A model generated the notes under the pieces. It made no database searches, was not told where the DNA came from, and saw only the letters and a list, made by a program, of their open reading frames with translations. From NCBI GenBank assembly GCA_027578815.1, contig JANBTH010000334.1:1-20407 (forward strand): DNA of 20,407 nucleotides, in the 5' to 3' direction. Positions within the stretch are counted from its first letter, which is position 1; every line of letters begins with the position of its first letter. The position numbers and the translations under genes were made by a program. Shown one piece after another: positions 7,929-14,927 of the stretch. The stretch comes from Coemansia sp. RSA 1804. Lineage: Eukaryota > Kickxellomycota > Kickxellomycetes > Kickxellales > Kickxellaceae.

Positions 7929-8251
7929 ATGGCAATGGTAATTTTTATACAGCAACCGCAAGTTTTGATGAAATCATTAGATTTTAAATGTTCTCGGCAA
8001 ATTTTTAAGAAATATGTTTCAATGGGGTTTCAAGTGGAATATAAAAAGTATGTTATTTACTATAAGGAAACCTATCAAACTACTATTCAGGACAAGCCAC
8101 GGCTTTTATACGTTGGCGCTCATTGTCCGGTACAGCTTACAACATTCTTATTATCCTTTGTGAGGATGTTGTGTTAAACACCGATCACAGATCATCACTC
8201 ATTATACAGAGTCGCGTATCATTATCAGAGCTGATTGATATTAGTCGCTGA
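7929..8251 (+). CDS. Coding-like frame, possibly two exons, unrecognised
   Basis: From an ATG at 7929 a frame stays open to a TAA at 8175-8177 (82 codons). Residues 10-70 look like protein, with conserved-looking Lys/Tyr/Gln content (QIFKKYVSMGFQVEYKKYV, then KPRLLYVGAHCP). A second plus frame (8066-8248, 61 codons without ATG, ending in TGA at 8249) overlaps it and also looks coding, including CEDVVLNTDHRSSLIIQ and SLSELIDISR. An intron from 8130 (CCG|GTACAG) to 8209 (TTATACAG|AG) would join the first frame to the end of the second in phase; alternatively the two frames record one frameshifted, dying gene. No family recognised. Confidence 0.25.
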
Positions 8252-8499
8252 TCTCAGGACCTCACTCATTGCTCTGAGCAACAAATACAAAAATGTTTAG
8301 ATGTAAGTTTTAAGCCTAGCTACTTTTATCTATATAATTTAAATACCAGCTTTGCCTATACAAAGAAAGGCTAGAAAATAAGAATGTCGCCTTAAGAGCT
8401 ATGTATAAAATTTTTTATTTGATAATACTGCTATACGTTTATGATAATAATACAATGTGTGGGACTTGGGAAAAGCTCCAAATGCTAATGGCTTGTTAG
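8252..8499 (+). pseudogene. Coding-like stretch with a good 47-nt intron, continuing the frame after a TGA
   Basis: The frame that ends at TGA 8249-8251 carries on without shift for 17 codons (8252-8302, including THCSEQQIQKCLD), then meets a perfect GTAAGT donor at 8303 and a TACCAG acceptor ending at 8349. Removing these 47 nt gives another 49 open codons (8350-8496, including LCLYKERLENKNVALRAMY) before TAG at 8497-8499; without splicing the frame stops at once. The consistent frame across a proper intron argues for real coding ancestry, and the TGA argues that the gene is now broken or that exon borders differ from my reading. No family recognised. Confidence 0.27.
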
Positions 8500-8890
8500 C
8501 TATCAGATTAGCCTAATGATTAAATTGATGCTGGCCAAAATTAATTTTATTTGAAGAAGCGTTGAATGTAAAAAAAAACCAATGACTGTGTGTTAGATAT
8601 ATAATCTGTTGGCGTGACACACTGAATTGGGGGCCGCCATGTGTAATTTCTGCTTTCATTGTGGAGTAAAATTTCAAGAAGGGGGTTTTACCTGTTTTAA
8701 GGACGTACACACATACACGAACTTTATCATACATTTTAAGTATTTATTGCTTTAAGCATTGTATATAAGATATGTTGCCTTCATCAGAAATCTTTTAAAT
8801 ATAAATGCAAGATATTCCAGCATAAACCTTTGCTTTTAATTGAACAATATATCATTAATTATACAACATTAACATTATATTATTAGCATT
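8500..8890. other. AT-rich spacer
   Basis: No gene supported. A minus frame (8513-8734) has an ATG but an unconvincing composition and runs through the repeat copy at 8569. The stretch before 8891 contains attaac followed by tattattag, which could be the end of an intron leading into the small Cys-rich frame. Confidence 0.4.
8569..8587 (-). repeat. 19-nt direct repeat, copy 2 (ends in T9 on the minus strand)
   Basis: Identical to 7725-7743 over 19 nt and in the same orientation, about 844 bp away. Both copies give an SHWFFF peptide in a minus-strand frame simply because they share this sequence, so the peptide match is not independent evidence of a gene. Confidence 0.55.
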
Positions 8891-9103
8891 ATGGTAGAAA
8901 AATCGAGGATTCAAGTGTGTGGCCATAGATGTCCATTATGTGGAGACGTTATTTTTAGAGATTGTGTACATGCAGAACGCAAGGATTGCAAAATTGAAGA
9001 TAATGAAGATAACACAAATTGCACAACCGATAAATGTCTTAAACATAAAGCGGGAGTAAATAAATTAAAGCTTCAAGCTAATCAGGCAGGTTATGGAAGA
9101 TAA
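8891..9103 (+). CDS. Small Cys/His-rich protein, probable zinc-binding, unrecognised
   Basis: A 70-residue frame from an ATG at 8891. It has seven cysteines and several histidines: VCGHRCPLCGDVIFRDCVH (9-27; Cys 10, 14, 17, 24, His 27), then Cys 33, 44 and 49 and HKAG, ending in a basic tail (ANQAGYGR). The C-x3-C-x2-C-x6-C-x2-H spacing suggests one small zinc knuckle or treble-clef-like fold. There is no signal peptide, so it is not an obvious secreted effector. An acceptor-like tattattag just before the ATG means it could instead be the last exon of a longer gene. A perfect 13-bp hairpin follows 17 bp after the stop. I do not recognise the family. Confidence 0.4.
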   Translation: MVEKSRIQVCGHRCPLCGDVIFRDCVHAERKDCKIEDNEDNTNCTTDKCLKHKAGVNKLKLQANQAGYGR

Positions 9104-9120
9104 CTATTTGTTGTGAATAG

Positions 9121-9172
9121 TCTGGCAAAATAACTTATTCTCTGTGGACGCTTTTTACTTTATTTTGCCAGA
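9121..9172. repeat. Perfect 13-bp inverted repeat (hairpin)
   Basis: The left arm tctggcaaaataa (9121-9133) is exactly complementary to the right arm ttattttgccaga (9160-9172), with a 26-nt loop. It lies directly downstream of the Cys-rich frame and could form a stable stem in RNA from either strand or mark a short inverted-repeat element. A smaller inverted pair, aaacgg (9206-9211) with ccgttt (9222-9227) and a following T run, lies 33 bp further on. Confidence 0.75.
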
Positions 9173-9316
9173 GTTATTAATTCAAAATCCCCAAATATAT
9201 ATGTTAAACGGTTTTGTCGTGCCGTTTTTTTAAAAAACCCAAAAATCTTATATTCAACATAAACATGCTAATGTGCTTCCGTTTATGCTCTCTACTCACA
9301 ACACACTAATACCATA

Positions 9317-10048
9317 TCATCCAAATATGCTTCCAACTATCCAGGCAGTGCATGCACACAGCGTCCCGAGTCCACACATTGAGGTTCTGGCAAACGGCAG
9401 ACTGACAAGCAAACCCATTGGTGCCACCAGTGCGCCAACCGTTCTGACCAACGAGGGCTTCCAGTCGTTGACAAGATCCCGAACACTACTCTCCAGCTCC
9501 TCAATGCTCCCGTTGTTGTCAAGAACCATGGTAGCCCGCTTCTCCTTCTCGTTTATTGGCATCTGCGACTTTATACGTGCCTCCGCCTCCTCCAGCGAGA
9601 ATCCATTCCGACTAATTAGACGCGCCATCTGCTGCTCTGGGCTACACGAAACCACCGCAACTTTACCACACAGCCTGTCCAGCCCAGACTCGAACAGCAG
9701 CGGAATGTCCAGCACGCACATTGCGTATCCCTGGATGTAATACTTGAACACCGCGTACGCAATGCGGCGCCGGACATACGGGTGCGTGCATTTATTGAGC
9801 AGCTGCCGTTTGTCTGGGTCGTTAAAAATGATGCCACCAAGCTTTGCCCTGTCAATTGCCTGCGAGCCCTCTTGCAGGACACCAGTCCCAAAGTGTTTCA
9901 TCACCAGCTTGTAAGACACTTCGCCTGGCTCCATTATCTGGTGCGCTATGATGTCTGCGTCCACCACAGGCACGCCTTGCGCCTTGAGCGCCCGGCTGGT
10001 TGTGCTTTTGCCGGTTGCTATCCCGCCTGTCAATCCAACAATGAGCAT
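9317..10048 (-). CDS. CAB5: Dephospho-CoA kinase with C-terminal hydrophobic tail
   Basis: Catalyses the last step of coenzyme A synthesis, ATP-dependent phosphorylation of the 3'-hydroxyl of dephospho-CoA. The 243-residue length fits fungal Cab5 (about 240). Visible features are the P-loop GGIATGKS (8-15), VVDADIIAHQI with the catalytic-region DAD (30-32) and His36, DRAKLGGIIFND (66-77), THPYVRR (88-94), VLDIPLLFESGLD (112-124) and SCSPEQQMARLISRNG (134-149). The enzyme core ends near residue 197. Residues 202-243 are hydrophobic with a Pro-containing first half and an Ala/Cys/Trp-rich second half, suggesting one or two membrane-associated segments, in line with the mitochondrial or lipid-droplet location reported for the yeast enzyme; this tail is absent from bacterial CoaE. 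The first ATG in frame, directly at the MLIVGLTGG start, is certain. Confidence 0.95.
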   Translation of the reverse strand: MLIVGLTGGIATGKSTTSRALKAQGVPVVDADIIAHQIMEPGEVSYKLVMKHFGTGVLQEGSQAIDRAKLGGIIFNDPDKRQLLNKCTHPYVRRRIAYAVFKYYIQGYAMCVLDIPLLFESGLDRLCGKVAVVSCSPEQQMARLISRNGFSLEEAEARIKSQMPINEKEKRATMVLDNNGSIEELESSVRDLVNDWKPSLVRTVGALVAPMGLLVSLPFARTSMCGLGTLCACTAWIVGSIFG

Positions 10049-10504
10049 ATGTCTATGCGTATTACGACAGGTAACAAGGCGTCGTCACCTAATCTTTCCC
10101 GATTATAAAGACTAATTAAACAAAAGATAATAAAGGCTTTGAATGCCAGAAATGTAGCAACACAAATGACCAGAAAGAAGCAATGCAATAAAAATAATGA
10201 TAAGAGAATAAGAAATAAAAAAATACACTTTTTTGTAAGTAAAAAAATGATAAAAAGTGAAAAAGCGGTACATTGTGGTCATCCTTTTTTCCGAGCAAAC
10301 CAACCGCACTTTATATCGTGGAATTTCATCATCGGGTTTTATAGTAGTCACTTGCTCTACGTTTTTATCTTCTTTAAACAAGAAGCATTCAGCCAAAACG
10401 TGTTGTTCCGATAACGCGATCTGATATTAACCAGAAAGTAATTGTTGACTTTCACACCTTGGTAGATCAATAACAACAACAAAAAATCTAACAGATTTTC
10501 AAAA
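10049..10504. promoter_or_regulatory. Promoter region of dephospho-CoA kinase and 3' flank of the ICE2-like gene
   Basis: 456 AT-rich bp between two minus-strand genes. The plus strand is purine-rich at about 10139-10275, giving a pyrimidine tract upstream of the kinase start, like the other promoters here. It contains an 8-bp inverted repeat, cactttttt...aaaaagtg (about 10226-10260). Frames of 90-95 codons on both strands here are low-complexity and I do not consider them genes. Confidence 0.4.
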
Positions 10505-13500
10505 CTAAGAACCGGTCTTTGCTCCAGCCGATGTCTTTTTGGTTTTCTTGCGCTTATTTGCAGCACGCCGACGATTGCGTGCGCTTTTGGTGGCATTCGC
10601 TGCATCGCCAGCCACGCCGCTGTTGTTCCATGCCGAGACAGACGCACAGAGTTCGGCAAGATCTGCCGGAGCATACGTATAAGGGATCTGGCACGATAGC
10701 CCGCGCCAGGCAGCAGGTACGTAGTCGCCCTCAATGTCCAACTGCGTCAGATTAGCCGTAGACGAGGTCTCCAGCTCCTCCTCCAAGTTCATTATTGCCG
10801 AAGTGGCCCTCTGAGCCGCTACTGGGGACACGCCTTCAGACTGTTGTTGTTGTTGTTGCTGTTGTGGCTGCTCCAACGCTTTGTATATTGTGGCATCCCA
10901 CGTACGGCGCTTGTGGACCAACATATATTCACCAACTGCTTGTTGGCGTAGATCCTGCAGCAAGGCCAGCAGTCCACGAGTAGATGGCTGAGGTCCGCCA
11001 GCACTGGGTCTGCTAGATCCTGGCTCGACATGCGCTGTTCCCGGATACAACTCTGCGCAAGAATGCTTGGAAATGCGTGAAATCAACGACCTCCGCACAT
11101 TAACATGCGACACCCACACCTCGGACGGGCTGCCGCGCAGATAGCTGGACATCCACCACGACAAGCGCTCGCTTTCGGTGATATCCTCATACGCTCCGTT
11201 GAAACGTCCGGCGTTGCCACAAGAAGCAACGGCTGTCTCCGTAGTGCTGCTCTCCAGATGGTACTCTAGCTTTGTCTTGAGTGTCACCGTTGTTGTTGTT
11301 GCGGCTGGTTGCTGTTGTGACCAGGCTCCCTCAGTGGCATCGCTTGGCTTGTCTTTGGCGTTTTCAGGCGCAAAGAACCCGTGTACGCCGTATCTGACTA
11401 CCATGCGCAGTCCGCCAAACTCCCACAATGTATAGTTTGCGTTTTCTGAGGATATCTGGTCCATACTGTCTGAATTCTCGGTGGTAGTCTCGCCGGCTGC
11501 TATGGCCATTGATCCGCCACCTAGCTCCAGCTGCTGGCTCTTGTCTGTAAGCTTGTTATCTGCACACGCGCCATAAAACATCTGGTTCAGCTTGCGTGGG
11601 GTTGATGCATGTGCAGACATCAAGGGCTTGTCCACCAGCAAAATGGTGCGTGAGGTGGTGCTGTCGGCACTGTCGGCTGCTGTCCTGTCAGCAGCGTCTG
11701 TTTGTGCATCGACTACTTTGAACGGAATAACTACATCGCGCATGTACGACTGTGGCAAGGTAAGAAGAGCAATGAGCGAGCTTGCAGAAACAACAACGTC
11801 TGCATTCGCCAGTTGTGCCAGCTTTAGCGCCATCGGATCACCGGTGATAGGAATAGCCGTCTTCCGCAATAACCTTCCATTAGTCTGCACGAAATCCCAT
11901 GGATCGGCTGCTGTAGACATAATCCCCTCCACTGCAGCACTCCCTATGTTTGGCATTTGAACACGATAGCACTTTCCACGCTGCAGCAACGTTTCTTTGT
12001 ACATTAGCGGCACATATCCAGAGGCGCTTGACCTAATTGCTGCCACACGCACAGGCATATAGCGGTGCGCATAATGCGCAAGAGCCATGCTGCTAATCTC
12101 TGCAATCCGCTTTTGTGCAGTTTGGCTGACTGGCTCTGGAATATACTTGAGCAGAGGAAGGGACTTTTCGCGAGCCTGAGTGCGGAACCGCTGCTGCTCA
12201 GCATCAATCTTTGCTTTAAAGCGCTGATACTCTGCACTGTCCTTGGCGTTCAATTGGCCTGCTCGTACTTTCTGCACAAGTCCAAGAAAATGCGCATGCT
12301 CAGCAATTGACAGCTGTGAGAAAGGCCCTTTGTATCCAGGTGGGAGTTTTGCGGCATACTCCTTTGCCGATATCTGCTGATTCGGCGGTCTGGCAGTAGC
12401 TGTCTTTGGTGATTCTAGCGGGCTTGTGCCTTCCATAGCCATCATTGCTGCAAGTATATCATCAGGTATTCCTTGCTGTGAAAGTGCAGAGTTTTGTTTT
12501 TGGTGCGGCTGTGCCTGTGGCTGCGATTGGGTTTGGGTTTGAGGTTGCTGCTGTTGCTGGTTTACCGAATTACCTCCAATCTTTGGCGACTTCATAACAC
12601 CGAGTAATGTTCCCACAACATCGTCGTCGGCGTCTACATGTAATCTCTTTGGTCTTGCGCCGATCGCCAACGGCGAGAGTGATTTGGAAACAGACTGCTT
12701 ATCTAGCGGGCTCGTTGGTGAAAGCACCGGGTCTACAGTGGTGCTACCTATGGTCTCTGCGCTGTCATTATGGCCATGGGACTTTGATTCATGGTTTTCC
12801 GAGTCTGGAATATTGTTACCATCTTGACTTTCATCTGATTTCTGTACTGCTTCTGCTGCTGCTGCTGCTGCTGCTGTTGTTGCTGATGGTACCGATGCTT
12901 CTGCTGCTGCTTCGGTGCTAGCAACATTGTTCCTCCTCAAAGACGACGGCTTCTGTACAGGCGTAACAGTCCTGCTTACAGTCTCAGCAGGTTTCAATGG
13001 ACCTTTTATGCTGCTGGTCAGTGTTTTGTCGGATGCACCAACAACCGTGTACCTTTTGTACACATCCAGGTTGAAAAAGACCCCATCCGCAAGCTTGGGA
13101 ATAAACCTCTCTCTAAATTCATCCTGCAGTTCCTTTAACCGCTCAATACTGGTGCAGCGCAAAGACTTGGAGGAGTTTGCTGTAGCATCGGTGCTGCTGT
13201 CGTTCTCTGTTGGCGCAAGTTCCTGGGTACTTGGGTCGCCGTCTTTTGTGATATTCGCTTCTGTGTCTGTTTCCACAGGATGTAGCTCTGCCGTCTCCAC
13301 GGCATCTGGAATATCTGAAGCATCGAGTGCACCAACGGCATCTGCAGATATTCCAGGAATCGACTCAAAGCTTGCATCGCTCTCATCGCCGCTCTCGTTT
13401 TCCTCCACGTCCATAGGTTCGGCAGCCAGCTGAGATACATTTGGACCTGTTTTTGGTGGCAAAGACAACGGTGCTGGCGATTGTCTAGCAGAAGGCAGAG

Positions 13501-13864
13501 GTGTGTGGTTGAGCGAAATAAACCGCTCAACGTCTTCGTCCTCCTCGATCTCTTCAAAGTCGCCCAGAAACCCTCCAGAAACGCTCCCGAGATCCTCATT
13601 ATCCATGTGTTCGTCATCGTCCTCGTCATTTTCACTATCGTTTCTCTTACCCAAGCTGTCTTTGTCGAGTAATGGTTCGGTTACGGCTTTATTTTCTCGC
13701 TCTACCACCACAACTACTGGGTCTTCTTCTGCTCTAGAAGACAACTCGGATGAAACCGCTCCTGGAATGTACTGCTCTGTTTCATTCGTCTGTTGATTGC
13801 GTTGGCTTGCCTCGCCTGCCTCCTTCATTTCTTCCTCAGACAGTTTGCGGTTGCGTAGCTCCAT
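10505..13864 (-). CDS. ICE2/NARG2-like protein, little elongation complex subunit 2 homologue
   Basis: A protein of 1119 residues from the ATG at 13864 (MELRNRKL); the frame stays open 68 codons further upstream, but that part reads as AT-rich leader. I recognise collinear similarity to animal ICE2. In order: GVFFNLDVYKRY (262-273, ICE2 N-terminal FF...YK), GPFSQLSIAEHAHFLGLVQK (513-532), a helix rich in AEQQRF (555-560), a YxPLMYKETLL segment (617-627), DVVVSASSLIALLTL (689-703), VDKPLMSAH...LNQMFYGA (744-766) and the C-terminal domain (LWEFGGLRMVVRYGVHGF 813-830, ITESERLSWW 895-904, VWVSHVNVRRSL 916-927, GEYMLVHKRRTWDATIYKAL 978-997, CQIPYTYAP 1058-1066). ICE2 works with ELL and ICE1 in RNA polymerase II transcription of small nuclear RNAs. 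Long disordered acidic (77-115), poly-Ala and poly-Gln parts separate the blocks; the end is a basic nuclear-localisation-like tail (1093-1115). Assignment rests on pattern memory, not a search. Confidence 0.75.
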   Translation of the reverse strand: MELRNRKLSEEEMKEAGEASQRNQQTNETEQYIPGAVSSELSSRAEEDPVVVVVERENKAVTEPLLDKDSLGKRNDSENDEDDDEHMDNEDLGSVSGGFLGDFEEIEEDEDVERFISLNHTPLPSARQSPAPLSLPPKTGPNVSQLAAEPMDVEENESGDESDASFESIPGISADAVGALDASDIPDAVETAELHPVETDTEANITKDGDPSTQELAPTENDSSTDATANSSKSLRCTSIERLKELQDEFRERFIPKLADGVFFNLDVYKRYTVVGASDKTLTSSIKGPLKPAETVSRTVTPVQKPSSLRRNNVASTEAAAEASVPSATTAAAAAAAEAVQKSDESQDGNNIPDSENHESKSHGHNDSAETIGSTTVDPVLSPTSPLDKQSVSKSLSPLAIGARPKRLHVDADDDVVGTLLGVMKSPKIGGNSVNQQQQQPQTQTQSQPQAQPHQKQNSALSQQGIPDDILAAMMAMEGTSPLESPKTATARPPNQQISAKEYAAKLPPGYKGPFSQLSIAEHAHFLGLVQKVRAGQLNAKDSAEYQRFKAKIDAEQQRFRTQAREKSLPLLKYIPEPVSQTAQKRIAEISSMALAHYAHRYMPVRVAAIRSSASGYVPLMYKETLLQRGKCYRVQMPNIGSAAVEGIMSTAADPWDFVQTNGRLLRKTAIPITGDPMALKLAQLANADVVVSASSLIALLTLPQSYMRDVVIPFKVVDAQTDAADRTAADSADSTTSRTILLVDKPLMSAHASTPRKLNQMFYGACADNKLTDKSQQLELGGGSMAIAAGETTTENSDSMDQISSENANYTLWEFGGLRMVVRYGVHGFFAPENAKDKPSDATEGAWSQQQPAATTTTVTLKTKLEYHLESSTTETAVASCGNAGRFNGAYEDITESERLSWWMSSYLRGSPSEVWVSHVNVRRSLISRISKHSCAELYPGTAHVEPGSSRPSAGGPQPSTRGLLALLQDLRQQAVGEYMLVHKRRTWDATIYKALEQPQQQQQQQQSEGVSPVAAQRATSAIMNLEEELETSSTANLTQLDIEGDYVPAAWRGLSCQIPYTYAPADLAELCASVSAWNNSGVAGDAANATKSARNRRRAANKRKKTKKTSAGAKTGS
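10841..10865 (-). repeat. CAA/CAG repeat encoding a Gln tract
   Basis: On the minus strand this encodes a run of about eight glutamines inside the C-terminal domain of the ICE2-like protein, just after the conserved IYKAL. Interrupted trinucleotide repeat, likely variable between strains. Confidence 0.75.
12851..12886 (-). repeat. GCA trinucleotide repeat encoding a poly-Ala tract
   Basis: An interrupted ctg/ttg repeat on the plus strand (GCA/ACA on the coding strand) encodes the Ala/Thr run in the disordered region of the ICE2-like protein. Another Gln/Pro-rich low-complexity tract lies near 12480-12560. Confidence 0.75.
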
Positions 13865-14188
13865 ACGAGTTAAACCAAATAAAAAACTATTCAAAGTGAC
13901 CTTTATACAAAAACAAGTGCATTCATGATAAATATAGCTATTATTTAGTACGAATTTGCAATGAAAGGAAGAAAAAGAACGGAATAGAAAAAAGAAGAGT
14001 TGCACAAAAAAAATTATGTGTTTAGCAAACAAATCGCGATCGATCAAGCACAAGAATTGCAGTGGCAAGAATCAACACACATTTACTGCTTTTTGCACTA
14101 GTTTGTTAGCAATAGGTTCTGGGCAGTTTATTCCAAACACGAACCAGAACGCAAACGCACCCCCGAAATATTAGAATACTTTTAGCCG
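13865..14188. promoter_or_regulatory. Divergent promoter region of the ICE2-like gene and the 14189 gene
   Basis: 324 bp between divergent start codons. A purine-rich stretch on the plus strand at about 13955-14003 gives a pyrimidine tract on the coding strand of the ICE2-like gene. The rest is AT-rich. No specific binding site recognised. Confidence 0.4.
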
Positions 14189-14767
14189 ATGGGGTTGTTC
14201 GCATCGTCTAGGAAGTACCAGTGGCGGATGGAGCACAACGCTGAGCTCATGGCAGCCAGGTTTGAGTAGCCATCGCTCCAACTTGGACACAGCGAAGACC
14301 ACCTCACGCAATACATCTGCAGATGGTTTGGCCCACGGCTGGCAACGCTCCTGGAACTCACTCCGGGAGTGGTTTCGGTTGAGCTGGAGATGGGTTCTTT
14401 GCGGGACGGCGCCGATCTCTTTCTATCAATACACAATAGAGATGTGCTAGGCCCGGTGCTGCGAATGCCGGTAGAGGTTAAAACCGCATTCGACCAGCGC
14501 CAGAGACTGACAAGCGGATTACTGGAGGCAGGCGTGGAAGATCAGAACGTCCATACCATTTCAAACGCCTGGCCCGAGGCATTTTCTTCGCGCCGCATAC
14601 TAAATAGAGTTCTTCTAACCTACAACAGAAATTTGAAACATTCAAACAGATTGATCATTTTAAATATCATAAGTACTCTCAACCCAAGGGACCTCGCCTT
14701 TCTTTTATACCATTCAGCATTCCATATATTGAGTTGCAACGCATCTAATCCCGTATTTCCTTTATGA
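14189..14767 (+). CDS. Unrecognised protein gene with a probable 63-nt intron over an in-frame TAG
   Basis: From the ATG at 14189 the frame is clearly protein-like (MGLFASSRKYQWRMEHNAEL) but meets TAG at 14267-14269; the same frame then stays open to TGA at 14765-14767. A candidate intron 14260-14322 (GTTTGAG...CTCAC...CTGCAG, 63 nt, a multiple of three) removes the stop and gives 171 residues with WFGPRLATLLELTPG after the junction. The donor is not a strong consensus, and the sequence inside the intron (HSEDHLTQYICR) also looks coding, so a nonsense mutation or a shorter intron remains possible. After about codon 145 the DNA becomes AT-rich and the protein less convincing, so the true 3' end may differ. 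No family, signal peptide or membrane segment recognised. It faces the sirtuin gene tail-to-tail with 160 bp between stops. Confidence 0.45.
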
Positions 14768-14927
14768 TAAACCTCAATAAGCATCAAACGTTAGAGGTTT
14801 TTTTAACAGCTGATATAAATCGCTTTCTTTTCTTTTTCTGCCTTATGCATCAAAGATAACTTTGATCTCTCTCCATCCATCCAACATAAAGAATGACGCC
14901 TATCTTTCGCCTTTTATTATTATAATA

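Noticed and set aside
8303..8390. Spliced 13-codon mini-frame starting at the ATG just before the GTAAGT donor
   Set aside because: Joining that ATG across the 47-nt intron gives only 13 residues; the other exon frame is longer and more protein-like.
12607..13433. Leu- and Ser-rich plus frames within the ICE2-like gene
   Set aside because: They are the reverse reading of GCA, CAG and acidic codon runs in the real gene.
13865..14068. 68-codon N-terminal extension of the ICE2-like frame
   Set aside because: The DNA is AT-rich and the peptide is Phe/Cys-rich with no similarity; it reads as the 5' leader ahead of the ATG at 13864.
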